Origin: Pantoea sp.
Lineage (GTDB): Bacteria > Pseudomonadota > Gammaproteobacteria > Enterobacterales > Enterobacteriaceae
DNA: 64,000 nucleotides
Assembly: GCF_028283705.1 (NCBI RefSeq)
Contig: NZ_JAPWKD010000005.1
Location: forward strand, 124,001-188,000
Direction of reading: 5' to 3'
The notes beneath the pieces were generated by a model. That model searched no databases. It saw only the letters and a list, made by a program, of their open reading frames with translations, and was not told where the DNA came from. Of this stretch, positions 9,928 to 19,958 are shown one piece after another (the first letter of the stretch is position 1; every line of letters starts with the position of its first letter). The position numbers and the translations under genes were made by a program.

Positions 9928-10758
9928 CTAGCGGCGCAGCGCGCTCGAACGCGTATCGACAAACGCCATCGCCAACCCAACCAGAAGGCCAGTGACGTGT
10001 GCCGCATTGGCAATCGACAAACCAAATGCGCCGTACCAGCCAATAATCAACCATACAATAGCGAAACCCATCAAACCGCGCTCAAGATAAATCCCACTTT
10101 CAGGATCGCGCTCGCCGCGCAGCCAGCAATAACCCATCAGCGCGTACACCACGCCCGACAGACCACCAAACAGTGCGCCACTGAATTTAGCCTGCATCCA
10201 GCCGGTGAGAAGTGCGGAAATGAGCATAATCACAAATAACTTACCGCTGCCAAGACGCTTTTCTACCGCTCCGCCGAGGTACCACCACCACATCAGGTTG
10301 AACAGAATATGCAGCAGGGAAAAATGCAGCAGCGCATGGCTAAACCAGCGCCATACCTGGAAATATTGCTCCGGGCCATCGGGCCAGCCCAGCCAGCCGA
10401 GCACGGTTTCATCACCGACAATCTGCATCAGGATAAACACCGCCACACAGGCAATCATCATGGTCATGGTGAGCGGACCCGCGCGTTCGCGAATGTTCGC
10501 CCAGATATTGCTGCGCTCATAGCGCAAGCCGCTCTCAGTACTGCCGGTATGCCAGCTGGCAGCCTGATAACGGGGGTGGTTGGGATCACGAACGAACTGT
10601 GCGAGCTCGTTTTCGACCATATCCAGTTTGCTTTCATCTTCCAGCAGAATGACGAAATGGCTTTCACGCTCAATCGTCAGCCTGACGCCGCGCGACGCCA
10701 TATAATCAACAAACGCCTGAGCCATGCGCGGATTATTGAACTGGGTAATGCGCATCAT
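9928..10758 (-). CDS. glpG: Rhomboid intramembrane serine protease GlpG
   Basis: A 276-residue rhomboid protease with an N-terminal cytosolic domain (about 1-90) and six membrane segments. The catalytic serine is in [14 protein letters not shown], and the partner histidine in [32 protein letters not shown] marks the L1-loop/helix region typical of GlpG. It cleaves orphan or misassembled membrane proteins within the inner membrane. It sits 28 nt after glpE and 50 nt before glpR. Confidence 0.97.
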   Translation of the reverse strand: MMRITQFNNPRMAQAFVDYMASRGVRLTIERESHFVILLEDESKLDMVENELAQFVRDPNHPRYQAASWHTGSTESGLRYERSNIWANIRERAGPLTMTMMIACVAVFILMQIVGDETVLGWLGWPDGPEQYFQVWRWFSHALLHFSLLHILFNLMWWWYLGGAVEKRLGSGKLFVIMLISALLTGWMQAKFSGALFGGLSGVVYALMGYCWLRGERDPESGIYLERGLMGFAIVWLIIGWYGAFGLSIANAAHVTGLLVGLAMAFVDTRSSALRR

Positions 10759-10786
10759 GCGGTGCTCTCCTTCCTTTTATGTACGC

Positions 10787-11113
10787 TCACATTGAGCCAG
10801 TGGCTACCTGAGCCGGAAACGCCGCGCGCCAGGCGTCAAATCCCCCATCAATACTGTATGCCGCACTAAATCCCTGCCCTAACAGGAACTGCGCGGCACC
10901 TTTACTGCTGTTACCGTGGTAGCACATCACCAGAACGGGCTGGTCGAGTTTCGCCTGACTGATAAAGTCGGCAAGGTTGTCATTCGACAGATGCTGCGCA
11001 CCGGCAGCATGGCCCAGGGAGAAGCTTTGCAGGTCGCGGATGTCCACCAGCTGGGCACCTTGTGCCAGATGCTCCTGAGCTTGCAGAACGTTAATACATT
11101 CGAAATTTTCCAT
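10787..11113 (-). CDS. glpE: Thiosulfate sulfurtransferase GlpE
   Basis: A single-domain rhodanese of 108 residues, the E. coli length. The active-site loop is [10 protein letters not shown], with the catalytic cysteine, and VDIRDLQSF is the conserved N-terminal rhodanese strand. It transfers sulfane sulfur from thiosulfate to cyanide or thioredoxin-like acceptors. The start at MENFECINV is chosen by alignment with E. coli MDQFECINV; an in-frame ATG four codons upstream is possible. It is the first gene of glpEGR and divergent from glpD. Confidence 0.94.
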   Translation of the reverse strand: MENFECINVLQAQEHLAQGAQLVDIRDLQSFSLGHAAGAQHLSNDNLADFISQAKLDQPVLVMCYHGNSSKGAAQFLLGQGFSAAYSIDGGFDAWRAAFPAQVATGSM

Positions 11114-11289
11114 GGTGTCTCTCATCACATCGTCACAATTGACGCCTAGTTTACCCTGAGTTGTCAGCGCCATAACCTGATAAAGAGTGTGGCTTTGTGT
11201 TTTTTTTCCTGCCGGAATGTTAGCTGTATCACGCAAAGATGTTTTTATTAGGTTAACCGCTGGCATCGATGTTGGTTTCCGATTATCAT

Positions 11290-11309
11290 TATGCTCGAAA
11301 ACGAACATT
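11290..11309. promoter_or_regulatory. Candidate GlpR operator between glpE and glpD
   Basis: TATGCTCGAAAACGAACATT is a near-palindrome that fits the known GlpR half-site pattern WATKTTCG with its inverse. A second, weaker GAAC-rich copy follows at about 11311-11330. The site lies 32-51 bases before the glpD start, consistent with glycerol-3-phosphate induction by release of GlpR. Confidence 0.65.
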
Positions 11310-11341
11310 TAAGAACTATTCCGAACATCGGAGGAGATGAC

Positions 11342-12850
11342 GTGGAAACCAAAGACCTGATCGTTATCGGCGGCGGCATCAACGGTGCCGGCATTGCAGT
11401 GGACGCTGCAGGACGCGGACTGTCGGTGCTGATGCTGGAGGCGCGGGATTTGGCCTGTGCAACCTCCTCTGCCAGTTCCAAACTGATCCACGGTGGCCTG
11501 CGCTACCTGGAACACTACGAATTTCGCCTGGTGGGCGAAGCCCTGGCGGAACGTGAAGTGCTACTGAAAATGGCACCGCACATTGCCTTCCCGATGCGCT
11601 TCCGTCTGCCGCACCGCCCGCATTTGCGCCCGGCGTGGATGATCCGCATGGGGCTGTTTATGTACGACCATCTCGGCAAACGCACCAGTCTGCCGAGCAG
11701 TAAAGGCCTGCGTTTTGGCGCGGATTCGGCACTTAAGTCTGAAATCACGCGCGGATTCGAATATTCAGACTGCTGGGTGGACGATGCGCGCATGGTAGTC
11801 CTCAATGCCCAGGAAGTGGTGAAACAGGGTGGCGAAGTCCGCACCCGTACCCGCGTGACCCGCGCCTGGCGTGAAAGTGGCCTGTGGATGGTCGAAGCGG
11901 AAGATATTGATACCGGTAAAACCTACACCTGGCGTGCCAAAGGTCTGGTGAATGCGGCCGGTCCATGGGTCAAACAGTTCTTCGACGATGGCCTGAAGCT
12001 GAAATCCCCGTATGGCATCCGTCTGATCAAAGGCAGCCATATTGTGGTGCCGCGCGTACATCGTGAAAAGCAGGCCTATATTCTGCAGAACGAAGATCAC
12101 CGTATCGTATTTGTTATTCCGTGGATGGATGAGTTCTCCATCATCGGCACCACTGACGTCGAATATAAAGGCGATCCGAAAGAGGTGAAAATCGATGATA
12201 ACGAAATCAGCTATCTGCTGAAGGTGTACAACGCACACTTCAAAAAACAACTGACCAGCGAAGATATCGTCTGGACCTATTCCGGCGTGCGCCCACTGTG
12301 TGATGACGAGTCCGACTCACCGCAGGCGATTACCCGTGATTACACGCTGGATGTGCATGACGATAATGGTCAGGCACCGTTGCTGTCAGTATTTGGCGGT
12401 AAGCTGACGACTTACCGTAAGCTGGCGGAACACGCGCTGGAGAAACTGGCGAAATATTACCCGAACGCCGGTCCGGCCTGGACCAAAAACACCGTACTGC
12501 CGGGTGGCAATATCGCCGGTTCACGCGAGGATTACGCGGCCAATCTGCGTCGCCGTTATCCGTTTATCAGCGAAGGCATGGCACGCCATTTCGCCCGCAC
12601 TTATGGCAGCAACACTGAAGTGCTGCTGGAAGGCGCACAGAGCCTCGCCGATCTCGGTGAGAACTTCGGCCATGAATTCTATGAAGCCGAACTGCGTTAC
12701 CTGGTGAAACACGAATGGGTGTATGAACTGGACGATGCTATCTGGCGTCGTACCAAACAGGGCATGTGGCTGAACGATGCCGAACAGGCGCGTATTCGTG
12801 AATGGCTGGCGACCCACCGTCAAAAACCGACGTTGTCGCTGGCGTCGTAA
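11342..12850 (+). CDS. glpD: Aerobic glycerol-3-phosphate dehydrogenase GlpD
   Basis: A 502-residue FAD enzyme that oxidises sn-glycerol 3-phosphate to dihydroxyacetone phosphate and passes electrons to ubiquinone; it is peripheral on the inner membrane. The N-terminal Rossmann motif is VIGGGINGAGIA. SSASSKLIHGGLRYLEHYEF and WTYSGVRPLCDDESDSPQ are family signatures. The start is GTG at 11342 (VETKDLIVIGGG against E. coli METKDLIVIGGG), with the strong Shine-Dalgarno GGAGGAGA. A hairpin terminator follows. Confidence 0.97.
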   Translation: METKDLIVIGGGINGAGIAVDAAGRGLSVLMLEARDLACATSSASSKLIHGGLRYLEHYEFRLVGEALAEREVLLKMAPHIAFPMRFRLPHRPHLRPAWMIRMGLFMYDHLGKRTSLPSSKGLRFGADSALKSEITRGFEYSDCWVDDARMVVLNAQEVVKQGGEVRTRTRVTRAWRESGLWMVEAEDIDTGKTYTWRAKGLVNAAGPWVKQFFDDGLKLKSPYGIRLIKGSHIVVPRVHREKQAYILQNEDHRIVFVIPWMDEFSIIGTTDVEYKGDPKEVKIDDNEISYLLKVYNAHFKKQLTSEDIVWTYSGVRPLCDDESDSPQAITRDYTLDVHDDNGQAPLLSVFGGKLTTYRKLAEHALEKLAKYYPNAGPAWTKNTVLPGGNIAGSREDYAANLRRRYPFISEGMARHFARTYGSNTEVLLEGAQSLADLGENFGHEFYEAELRYLVKHEWVYELDDAIWRRTKQGMWLNDAEQARIREWLATHRQKPTLSLAS

Positions 12851-12869
12851 GTTAGCTTCCAGCCAGATA

Positions 12870-12907
12870 AAAGGCTGTTATCCTGCAAAAGGATAACAGC
12901 CTTTTTG
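12870..12907 (+). terminator. Rho-independent terminator of glpD
   Basis: A 14-bp stem AAAGGCTGTTATCC (12870-12883) against GGATAACAGCCTTT (12891-12904), followed by a T run. A textbook intrinsic terminator 20 bases after the glpD stop. Confidence 0.9.
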
Positions 12908-12920
12908 TATTTAATTTGCC

Positions 12921-13239
12921 TTGCCCCGGTACGATGTCTTATTGATTATCGCGCTGGCTATCCAATTCATTATGGTCACTACCAGGCTGGAAAGTTGGGA
13001 TGAACTCAAAGCCATATCGTATGCCGCTGTTGCTGACCTTTGTGTTGATAGGATTTTTTATCTGGCTGGCAGAAAACTTAGGAACTTTTTTCGGCGTCTG
13101 GCAATATCCGAATCAAATTGGTACCTGGGCGACGGTGCATGTTGGCAAGTGGGGAGCCTGGTCACTGCTGGTAATAATGACGTTTACTATCACGCTATTT
13201 CTTAAAGATATTAAAAAACGCGTACATATTGCTCAGTAG
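12921..13239 (+). pseudogene. DUF817 integral membrane protein remnant, internally deleted and frame-shifted
   Basis: Two frames carry opposite ends of a DUF817 (YoaT-like) protein. The first, 12921 to about 13010, encodes an N-terminal-type stretch RYDVLLIIALAIQF...LESWDELKAI. The second, 13000-13239, encodes the C-terminal stretch RMPLLLTFVLIGFFIWLAEN followed by TFFGVWQYPNQIGTWATVH and a basic tail ending at a stop. Full-length members are about 260-280 residues, so roughly two thirds of the middle is missing and the ends are in different frames. The 79-codon second frame could still be translated, but no good ribosome site is seen. Confidence 0.65.
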
Positions 13240-13247
13240 AACTTAAA

Positions 13248-13304
13248 CCCGCGCGATAAATCGCGCCGCTACGGTCTGGTGCGGCCGGTAGCGGCGCGTA
13301 TTTT
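13248..13304. repeat. REP-like palindrome, copy 1
   Basis: The core CGATAAATCGCGCCGCTAC ends at 13272, followed after 15 bases by an inverted partial copy GTAGCGGCGCG at 13288-13298 and TATTTT. It lies between the DUF817 remnant and the 3' end of iolE, where it can also act as a terminator-like hairpin. Confidence 0.8.
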
Positions 13305-13307
13305 CTC

Positions 13308-14204
13308 TTACAACCCGGTATTTTCGCGAATATATTTCCGCGCTTTCACCGCATATTCAAATGGGTTCGCCAGCGCCGGGTCCTGCTCTGCTTCAACCAC
13401 CATCCAGCCTTTATAGCCAAAATCATCGAGGATTTTGAACACCGGTTTGAAATCAATCACGCCATCACCCGGAACGGTGAAGGTGCCTTTTTTCACGCCG
13501 TCGAGGAAGGACAGTGAATTTTTACGGACTTCCGCCACCACGCTGTCGCGGACATCTTTCAAATGCACGTGGAAAATACGCGGCAGGTACTGGGTCAGCA
13601 CATCCAGCATCGCCTGCTGCGAACCCTCGGAATAATAAATATGGCCGGTGTCATACAACAGGCCCACGTTCTCATTGGTGTATGCCATAAAACGGTCGAT
13701 CTCGGCCGGTGTCTGGATCGCGGTGCCCATATGATGATGCAGGCAGACGCGCATCCCTTTCTGCGCGGCGATCTCAGCCAGCTCGTTGTAGCCTTCTGCT
13801 GTCAGACGCCACTCTTCATCGCTGAAAATGGGTTTCTGTTCCAGCACCGGCAGGGTGGTGCCCTGAATACTTTTGCTCTGCTCAGAGCAACCAATCACGC
13901 GCGCGCCCATGGCATGCAGGAAATTCATGTGGTTGGTAAATTCGTCGATGGTTTTCGCTTTTTCGCCGTTGGCGAAGAAGGTACTAAACCAGGCGTTGCA
14001 GATCTGTATGCCACGGATATCCAGCATCGGCTTGAGCACCGCCGGATCGCGCGGATATTTGCTGCCCACTTCGCTGCCGCTAAAGCCTGCCAGCGCCATT
14101 TCACTGACAGTCTGCTGGAACGTGTTCTCGCTACCGAGTTCCGGCATGTCATCGTTGGTCCAGCCGATCGGCGCAATCGCCAGTCTTACATTGTCTTTGT
14201 TCAT
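13308..14204 (-). CDS. iolE: Inosose (2-keto-myo-inositol) dehydratase IolE
   Basis: A 298-residue AP-endonuclease-2-like TIM-barrel protein. [14 protein letters not shown] at the N-terminus is the IolE hallmark. [33 protein letters not shown] and HVHLKDVR carry the expected metal-binding His/Asp/Glu residues. It dehydrates 2-keto-myo-inositol to 3D-trihydroxycyclohexane-1,2-dione. It is the last gene of an iolD-iolG-iolE block on the minus strand, 12 nt after iolG. Confidence 0.95.
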   Translation of the reverse strand: MNKDNVRLAIAPIGWTNDDMPELGSENTFQQTVSEMALAGFSGSEVGSKYPRDPAVLKPMLDIRGIQICNAWFSTFFANGEKAKTIDEFTNHMNFLHAMGARVIGCSEQSKSIQGTTLPVLEQKPIFSDEEWRLTAEGYNELAEIAAQKGMRVCLHHHMGTAIQTPAEIDRFMAYTNENVGLLYDTGHIYYSEGSQQAMLDVLTQYLPRIFHVHLKDVRDSVVAEVRKNSLSFLDGVKKGTFTVPGDGVIDFKPVFKILDDFGYKGWMVVEAEQDPALANPFEYAVKARKYIRENTGL

Positions 14205-14216
14205 GGGAAGCCCTGA

Positions 14217-15230
14217 TTATTTGTTATAGAAAGTCGGGCGCGGCGGCATTTCAACCGGCTCAATGGCACCACTGTTCTGCGCCTTCAGGCAGGCATCCGC
14301 CGCCACCGAGGCAGCAAAGCCATCCCATGCGGAAGGTCCGGTCAGCTGTCCGGCTTTGACGTCGTTAATAAATGCCTGCAGTTCCACGTCATACGCATCG
14401 ATAAAGCGATCTTTCCAGTCAGTCAGAATGGCATTGCCAAGGCGGGCATTTTTGCGCATCTGAATCGCAGAAGGTTCCGGCAGCTTCGCGATGCCCTCTT
14501 CTCCCACCACTTCGCATTGAATGTCGTAGCCATAAGCGCAGTTAACGAAGATTTCCACGTCAATGCGGATCCCTTTCTGCGTTTCAAACAGGACGATTTG
14601 CGGGTCTTTCAGTTTCGCGTGCGATTTCGACGTCACGCGCGGGAACACCACCTGCACGCTTTTGTAATCGTCTTCGGTCAGCCAGCGCAGCACATCCAGC
14701 TCGTGAATCAGGGTATTGGTGATTGCCATGTCGGTGGTGTAGTTCTCGCCCACGCTCTGGTTGCGATGCGCGCAGTGCAGCATCAGCGGTTCACCGATTT
14801 CGCCGTCGGTAATCACCTTTTTCAGCGCGCGATAGCCTGAATCGTACGGGCGCATAAAACCAACCTGAACCAGACGCTTACCGTGTTTCACTTCCGCATC
14901 AACGATGCGACGACAGCCGTCAGCGGTCAGCGCCAGCGGCTTTTCGCAGAATACCGGCTTACCCGCGGCAATCGCCGCCAGGGTGAACTCTTCATGCGTC
15001 GGGTCCCACGAGGTGACGAGCACCGCATCAACATTCGGTGAGTTGATGACCTGATGGCCATCCTGATACACCTCAGCCTCAATATTCAGACGTTGCAGCG
15101 CGGCACGCGCACCTTCAACGTTGATATCTGAAACCGCCACCACCTTCGCGCCCTGCAGCACGTTGTTGCAACGACGGATATGTTCCTGACCAATTGCACC
15201 GGTACCGATAACACCGAGTTTGAGCGTCAT
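14217..15230 (-). CDS. iolG: myo-Inositol 2-dehydrogenase IolG
   Basis: A 337-residue Gfo/Idh/MocA-family oxidoreductase. It has the NAD-binding motif [15 protein letters not shown] at 6-20, the catalytic EKPLALT segment, and the substrate segment [15 protein letters not shown]. It performs the first step, myo-inositol plus NAD+ to 2-keto-myo-inositol. It lies 59 nt after iolD and directly before iolE, with the same orientation. Confidence 0.95.
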   Translation of the reverse strand: MTLKLGVIGTGAIGQEHIRRCNNVLQGAKVVAVSDINVEGARAALQRLNIEAEVYQDGHQVINSPNVDAVLVTSWDPTHEEFTLAAIAAGKPVFCEKPLALTADGCRRIVDAEVKHGKRLVQVGFMRPYDSGYRALKKVITDGEIGEPLMLHCAHRNQSVGENYTTDMAITNTLIHELDVLRWLTEDDYKSVQVVFPRVTSKSHAKLKDPQIVLFETQKGIRIDVEIFVNCAYGYDIQCEVVGEEGIAKLPEPSAIQMRKNARLGNAILTDWKDRFIDAYDVELQAFINDVKAGQLTGPSAWDGFAASVAADACLKAQNSGAIEPVEMPPRPTFYNK

Positions 15231-15289
15231 AATTACACCTGTAGAGTCGGATAAGGGTAAAACAAGGCCGGAGAATACCGGCCAGAAGA

Positions 15290-17224
15290 TTAATACTTAC
15301 GCGCCTGTTCGATATGCGCGTTAAGGTTGTCAGCCACTTTTTGCGTGCGCTCGGAAGTGGAGGCTTGCGCCACACCCACATGCCACCAGCTGAAATATTT
15401 GTGCACCATGGTTTTTGGCAGCACTTTAATGTCGATAAGGGTCGAAACCGTCTGCTTCTGCGCGTCAATCAACGCATCCTTGAGTTGCTCCAGCGTGGTG
15501 ACGCGATAGGTTTTACAGCCGTAGCCACCCGCAATCGCGGCGAAGTCCACCGGTACAAAGCCACCATCCAGCTTGCCACCTTCCGGGTTGCGGAAGCGGA
15601 ACTCGGTGGTGAAACTGTCCATACCGTGTTCCATTTGCAAGTTGTTGATGCAGCCGTTGGTCATGTTATCCAGCAGGATAACGTTGATTTTCGCCCCTTC
15701 CTGAATCGAGGTGACCAGCTCGGAATGCAGCATCATAAAAGAGCCATCCCCCACCATCGCGTAGACTTCGCGCTGCGGCTGTGCCAGCTTCACGCCCAGC
15801 GCCGCATTCACCTCGTACCCCATGCAGGAGTAACCGTATTCAACGTGGTACGAGTTGTAATCTTTGGTGCGCCACACGCGTTGCAGGTCGCCCGGCAGAC
15901 TGCCCGCGGCAGCCACAATCACCGCATCCTTTGGGAGTTGCTCGTTTAAGGTGCCCAGCACGCTGCTCTGCGTCAGTACCGATTGCGTCAGGCGCTGGAA
16001 TTCAGCAAACAGCGCTTCACGGTCAATATGGTCGGCGATTTCCGGGATGAAATCGTCAGTGTTATAAACCGCGGCAAAAACGCGCTGGGTTTCTTTCAGC
16101 AGCTTGCTCTGCGCCTGGTCAATTTGGCCACCCCAGTGGTTTTCAAAGCCCTGCAAGCCATGTTCCAGCGCAGTCAGGCCTTCACGGGCATCGGCCAGCA
16201 GCTGCACCGCATCCAGCTTGTAACTGTCGAAATTGCTGACGTTAATATTGAGGTAGCTGACGTCCGGGTTCTGGAAAATCCATTTCGAGGCAGTGGTAAA
16301 GTCGGTGTAACGGGTACCGATCCCAATGACCAGATCAGCCTCTTTCGCCAGCAGGTTAGCGGCCAGACAACCGGTTTCCCCCACGCCACCGACGTTCAGC
16401 GGATGATCAGAGATGATGGTGCCTTTACCGGCCTGGGTTTCCGCAAACGGAATATTGAAACGCTCAGCAAACTGGCGCAGCGCCTCACCAGCGCCGGAAT
16501 ACTTCACGCCGCCCCCACAGACGATCAGCGGCTTGTGCTTACGCGCAATCAGCGCCAGGGCTTCTTCAAGTTGAGCGGCGGTTGGCAGACGACGATCAAG
16601 ACGATGCACACGCTTCTGGAAGAAATATTCCGGGAAGTCCCAGGCTTCGCCCTGCACATCCTGCGGCAACGCGATAGTGACGGCACCGGTTTCCGCCGGA
16701 TCGGTCAGAACGCGCATGGCATTGATACAGGCGGTCATCAGTTGCTCAGGACGGCTGACGCGATCCCAGTATTTGCTGACGGCGCGGAAGGCATCGTTGG
16801 TGCTGATGCTGAGATCGTGGCTCTGCTCGATCTGTTGCAGCACCGGGTCCGGCTGGCGCGTCGCGAACACATCGCCTGGCAGCAGCAGTAAAGGGATACG
16901 GTTCGCCGTTGCGGTGGCAGCGGCGGTGATCATATTGGCTGCGCCCGGTCCGACCGACGAGGTACAGGCGATGATCTGGCGGCGCAGCGATTGCTTGGCA
17001 AAGCCGATGGCTGCATGCGCCATACCCTGCTCATTACGGCCCTGATGTACCACCAGATCGCCGCTGTCCTGCTCCAGTGCCTGTCCCAGTCCCAGCACAT
17101 TACCGTGACCAAAAATAGCGAAAATGCCTTTCACGAACCTGGTTTCAACGCCATCCACGTTCAGATACTGGTTATTGAGAAATTTCACCAGCGCCTGTGC
17201 CGTGGTTAATCTGATTGTGCCCAT
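15290..17224 (-). CDS. iolD: 3D-(3,5/4)-trihydroxycyclohexane-1,2-dione acylhydrolase IolD
   Basis: A 644-residue thiamine-diphosphate enzyme that opens the cyclohexanedione ring to 5-deoxy-glucuronate. [13 protein letters not shown] and ARNEQG-type contacts ([18 protein letters not shown]) mark the N-terminal ThDP domain. [15 protein letters not shown] followed by [11 protein letters not shown] is the ThDP/Mg motif. The start [13 protein letters not shown] is chosen because AAGGAAGA lies seven bases upstream; the open frame continues upstream but shows no homology. It is the first gene of iolDGE, and its promoter lies in 17225-17772. Confidence 0.95.
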   Translation of the reverse strand: MGTIRLTTAQALVKFLNNQYLNVDGVETRFVKGIFAIFGHGNVLGLGQALEQDSGDLVVHQGRNEQGMAHAAIGFAKQSLRRQIIACTSSVGPGAANMITAAATATANRIPLLLLPGDVFATRQPDPVLQQIEQSHDLSISTNDAFRAVSKYWDRVSRPEQLMTACINAMRVLTDPAETGAVTIALPQDVQGEAWDFPEYFFQKRVHRLDRRLPTAAQLEEALALIARKHKPLIVCGGGVKYSGAGEALRQFAERFNIPFAETQAGKGTIISDHPLNVGGVGETGCLAANLLAKEADLVIGIGTRYTDFTTASKWIFQNPDVSYLNINVSNFDSYKLDAVQLLADAREGLTALEHGLQGFENHWGGQIDQAQSKLLKETQRVFAAVYNTDDFIPEIADHIDREALFAEFQRLTQSVLTQSSVLGTLNEQLPKDAVIVAAAGSLPGDLQRVWRTKDYNSYHVEYGYSCMGYEVNAALGVKLAQPQREVYAMVGDGSFMMLHSELVTSIQEGAKINVILLDNMTNGCINNLQMEHGMDSFTTEFRFRNPEGGKLDGGFVPVDFAAIAGGYGCKTYRVTTLEQLKDALIDAQKQTVSTLIDIKVLPKTMVHKYFSWWHVGVAQASTSERTQKVADNLNAHIEQARKY

Positions 17225-17772
17225 ATGATCTTCCTTTACATGCTGGTACCTGCGGACCAGGTACAACGCGGTTAACGTCAACGCACCGGAAATGGCGACC
17301 GCGGATAAGTGAAACGTGAGGCGATTATAAACAAATATTTTTTCCATAAAATATGATTACAGAAGAAACATTTCATTTTGCGATGGAGATCAAATTCAGC
17401 GATGAAACGGACACAGAGACAGGCCACAAACCGGGCAAAGTGGAACAGCTTTGAAGCATGCTGGGGGAATAACGAAATTTCATTTCACTTCAGTAGCTTC
17501 CTTTATTTCACAGTGATTTCCTGCGAGCTGGCTCACAAGCCAGAGTATCCGTGAAACTCATCGCTCCGCCATCCGCTGTTTAGCACACTGACAAGAGTTT
17601 TACCTGGTTCACAAAATCGTGACAGATATTTCATTTCATATTGTATTTGGAATTTTTATTCCCCATACTGCGACCATAGCCAATCAGGCACCTTGAGAAC
17701 CCGGAAGCACAGTGCCCGATACCGGGCCACGCAGCCCGCAGTGTCTGCTTATCACAGAAGGAAACCATAGGT
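17225..17772. promoter_or_regulatory. 548-bp divergent iolD/iolC control region with TGAAAT-type repeats
   Basis: No gene is seen. The stretch holds several short inverted repeats of one type: GAAACATTTC at 17365-17374, the perfect palindrome GAAATTTC at 17474-17481 extended by a further ATTTC, and TTTCATTTCAT at about 17639-17649. The same elements lie upstream of the RpiR-type regulator gene and of iolA, so they are candidate operators for that regulator. The Shine-Dalgarno for iolC (GAAGGAAA) lies at the right end. Confidence 0.6.
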
Positions 17773-19686
17773 ATGAGTACACAACAGAAGCGGCTTGATG
17801 TGATTTGTATCGGACGCATCGCCGTCGACCTCTACGGTCAGCAAATTGGATCACGACTGGAAGATATGAGCACCTTCGCCAAATATCTTGGTGGATCTTC
17901 CGGTAACGTGGCGTATGGCACGGCCATCCAGGGCCTGAAATCTGCCATGCTGGCACGCGTTGGGGACGAGCATAATGGCCGCTTTCTGCGTGAGACCTTG
18001 CAGCACGTGGGCTGCAACACCGATGGACTGATTACGGACAAAGATCGTCTTACGGCGCTGGTGATCCTCGGCATTAAAGATGAAGAAACCTTCCCGCTGA
18101 TTTTTTACCGCGACAACTGCGCCGATATGGGCCTGGTGCCGGAAGATATCCATGAAGATTTCATTACTTCCTCGCGCGCCGTGGCGGTAACCGGTACGCA
18201 TCTGTCACACCCACATACCCGTGCTGCGGTGCTGAAAGCGCTGGATATCGCCAAACGTAACGGCCTGCGCACCGCGCTGGATATCGATTACCGCCCGGTG
18301 CTGTGGGGTCTGACCTCACTCGGCGACGGTGAAACGCGTTTCATTGAGTCGAGTCAGGTGACGAAACAATTGCAGGAAGTGGTGCATTATTTCGATCTGA
18401 TTGTCGGAACAGAAGAAGAGTTTCATATCGCTGGTGGCAGCACCGATACGCTGACCGCGCTGAAAAATGTGCGTCAGGCCAGCCAGGCGACCCTGGTGTG
18501 TAAACGTGGCCCGCTGGGTTGTGTGGTGTTTGAAGGGGATATCCCGGATAGCTGGGAGCAAACCAAACTGCATAGCGGCGTGCGCGTTGAAGTGCTTAAT
18601 GTGCTGGGTGCTGGCGATGCCTTTATGTCAGGCCTGCTGCGTGGCTGGCTGAACGATGAAAGCTGGGAGCAGGCCTGTCGCTACGCCAACGCCTGTGGTG
18701 CGCTGGTGGTGTCACGTCACGGCTGTGCCCCGGCGATGCCGACCAAAGAGGAGCTGGATGACTTCCTCAGCCGTGATAACGCGGTGAAGCGCCCCGACCT
18801 GGATTCCCGTCTCAACCATCTGCATCGCGTTACCACGCGTACCCAACAGTGGCCGGAGCTGAACGTGTTCGCTTTCGACCATCGCAAACAACTTGCCGAT
18901 ATGGCCCGCGAAGCAGGTGTCGATGAAAGCCGCATCCCACAACTGAAATTACTGTTGTTGCAGGCAGCTGAAGAAGCGGCACAACAGGCGGGTCTGGATA
19001 GCAAAAGCGGCATCCTGGCAGACACCACTTACGGCCAGAAAGCGCTGAACGCCATCACCGGCAAAGGCTGGTGGATTGGTCGTCCGATTGAGTTGCCCAG
19101 CTCACGCCCGTTACGCCTCGAACACGGCAATATCGGCTCCCAGCTGGTTAGCTGGCCGCAGGAACACGTGGTGAAATGCCTGGTGTTCTATCATCCGCAC
19201 GACAGCGCCGAAATGCGTAAAGAACAGGATGACCTGATTCTGGATGTATGGAATGGCTGTAATAAGAGCGGGCATGAACTGCTGCTGGAAGTGATTCTGC
19301 CGGAGAGCAATCCGGATAAGAAAGAATCTTACTACGTCGATATGCTGAGCCATTTCTACAGTCTCGGCATCCAGCCGGACTGGTGGAAACTGCCGCCATT
19401 ATCCGCCGAGACCTGGCAGGCAGTAAGCCGCCTGATCGAACAACAGGATCCCCACTGTCGCGGCATTCTGTTGCTCGGCCTCGACGCACCGGAAGAGAAA
19501 CTGAAAGCCGGTTTCGCCGCCGCCGCCCAGGCTCCGTGGGTCAAAGGGTTTGCGGTGGGTCGCACCATTTTCGGCCAGCCATCACGCCTATGGTTACAGG
19601 GCGAGCTGGATGATCAGGCGCTGATCGAGACGGTGAAAGGCAATTACCTGCGGCTGATTGAGTACTGGCGCGCAGCGCGCAGCTAA
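17773..19686 (+). CDS. iolC: IolC 5-dehydro-2-deoxygluconokinase fused to DUF2090 aldolase-like domain
   Basis: A 637-residue fusion. Residues about 1-330 are a PfkB/ribokinase-type sugar kinase with CIGRIAVDLYGQQ, KYLGGSSGNVAYG and the catalytic anion-hole motif LNVLGAGDAFMSGLLRGW. Residues about 335-637 are a DUF2090 domain (FAFDHRKQLADMAREAGVDE, YHPHDSAEMRKEQD, VGRTIFGQPSRLWLQGEL), which has an aldolase-like TIM fold. The kinase phosphorylates 2-deoxy-5-keto-gluconate. No separate iolJ aldolase is present in the window, so the DUF2090 part is a candidate for the following aldol cleavage (inference). The gene stands alone behind the divergent control region. Confidence 0.93.
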   Translation: MSTQQKRLDVICIGRIAVDLYGQQIGSRLEDMSTFAKYLGGSSGNVAYGTAIQGLKSAMLARVGDEHNGRFLRETLQHVGCNTDGLITDKDRLTALVILGIKDEETFPLIFYRDNCADMGLVPEDIHEDFITSSRAVAVTGTHLSHPHTRAAVLKALDIAKRNGLRTALDIDYRPVLWGLTSLGDGETRFIESSQVTKQLQEVVHYFDLIVGTEEEFHIAGGSTDTLTALKNVRQASQATLVCKRGPLGCVVFEGDIPDSWEQTKLHSGVRVEVLNVLGAGDAFMSGLLRGWLNDESWEQACRYANACGALVVSRHGCAPAMPTKEELDDFLSRDNAVKRPDLDSRLNHLHRVTTRTQQWPELNVFAFDHRKQLADMAREAGVDESRIPQLKLLLLQAAEEAAQQAGLDSKSGILADTTYGQKALNAITGKGWWIGRPIELPSSRPLRLEHGNIGSQLVSWPQEHVVKCLVFYHPHDSAEMRKEQDDLILDVWNGCNKSGHELLLEVILPESNPDKKESYYVDMLSHFYSLGIQPDWWKLPPLSAETWQAVSRLIEQQDPHCRGILLLGLDAPEEKLKAGFAAAAQAPWVKGFAVGRTIFGQPSRLWLQGELDDQALIETVKGNYLRLIEYWRAARS

Positions 19687-19710
19687 AGCAGTCCCCACAT
19701 AATGCACGAA

Positions 19711-19806
19711 CGTAGCGGCGCGATTTATCGCGCGAGGTTTTCGCGATTTATCGCGCGGGGTTTTCCAACCGCGTGCACAGAATTGCGCAATAAATTGCGC
19801 CGCTAC
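19711..19806. repeat. REP-like palindromes, copy 2 (expanded)
   Basis: GTAGCGGCGCGATTTATCGC begins at 19712. A second tandem CGCGATTTATCGCG follows at 19742-19755, and an inverted degenerate copy ending GCGCCGCTAC is at 19785-19806. It is the largest copy in the window and fills the space after the iolC stop, so it probably forms the 3' end structure of the iolC transcript. Confidence 0.8.
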
Positions 19807-19843
19807 AAATTATGTCGTTAACCACCCTGCATTTTGTGAGGCG

Positions 19844-19899
19844 TTTCATAAACCGATGAAATAACCTTCACGATGCTGTCAAACAAATGAAATTTTCCA
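19844..19899 (+). promoter_or_regulatory. Two TGAAA/TTTCA inverted repeats before the RpiR regulator
   Basis: TTTCAT and ATGAAA (19844-19849 and 19856-19861) form a perfect inverted repeat with a six-base spacer. TGAAATTTTCCA at 19888-19899 is a second imperfect site. They match the elements in the iolD/iolC and iolA/iolI regions, suggesting autoregulation. Confidence 0.5.
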
Positions 19900-19958
19900 T
19901 CCATCTGGTACTATAGCGCTCATTATCCAGCCATAATTCTTATTAGCGGGCCGAAGTA

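Noticed and set aside
17225..17347. 41-codon extension of iolD
   Set aside because: No homology; [10 protein letters not shown] has AAGGAAGA upstream and is the usual IolD start.
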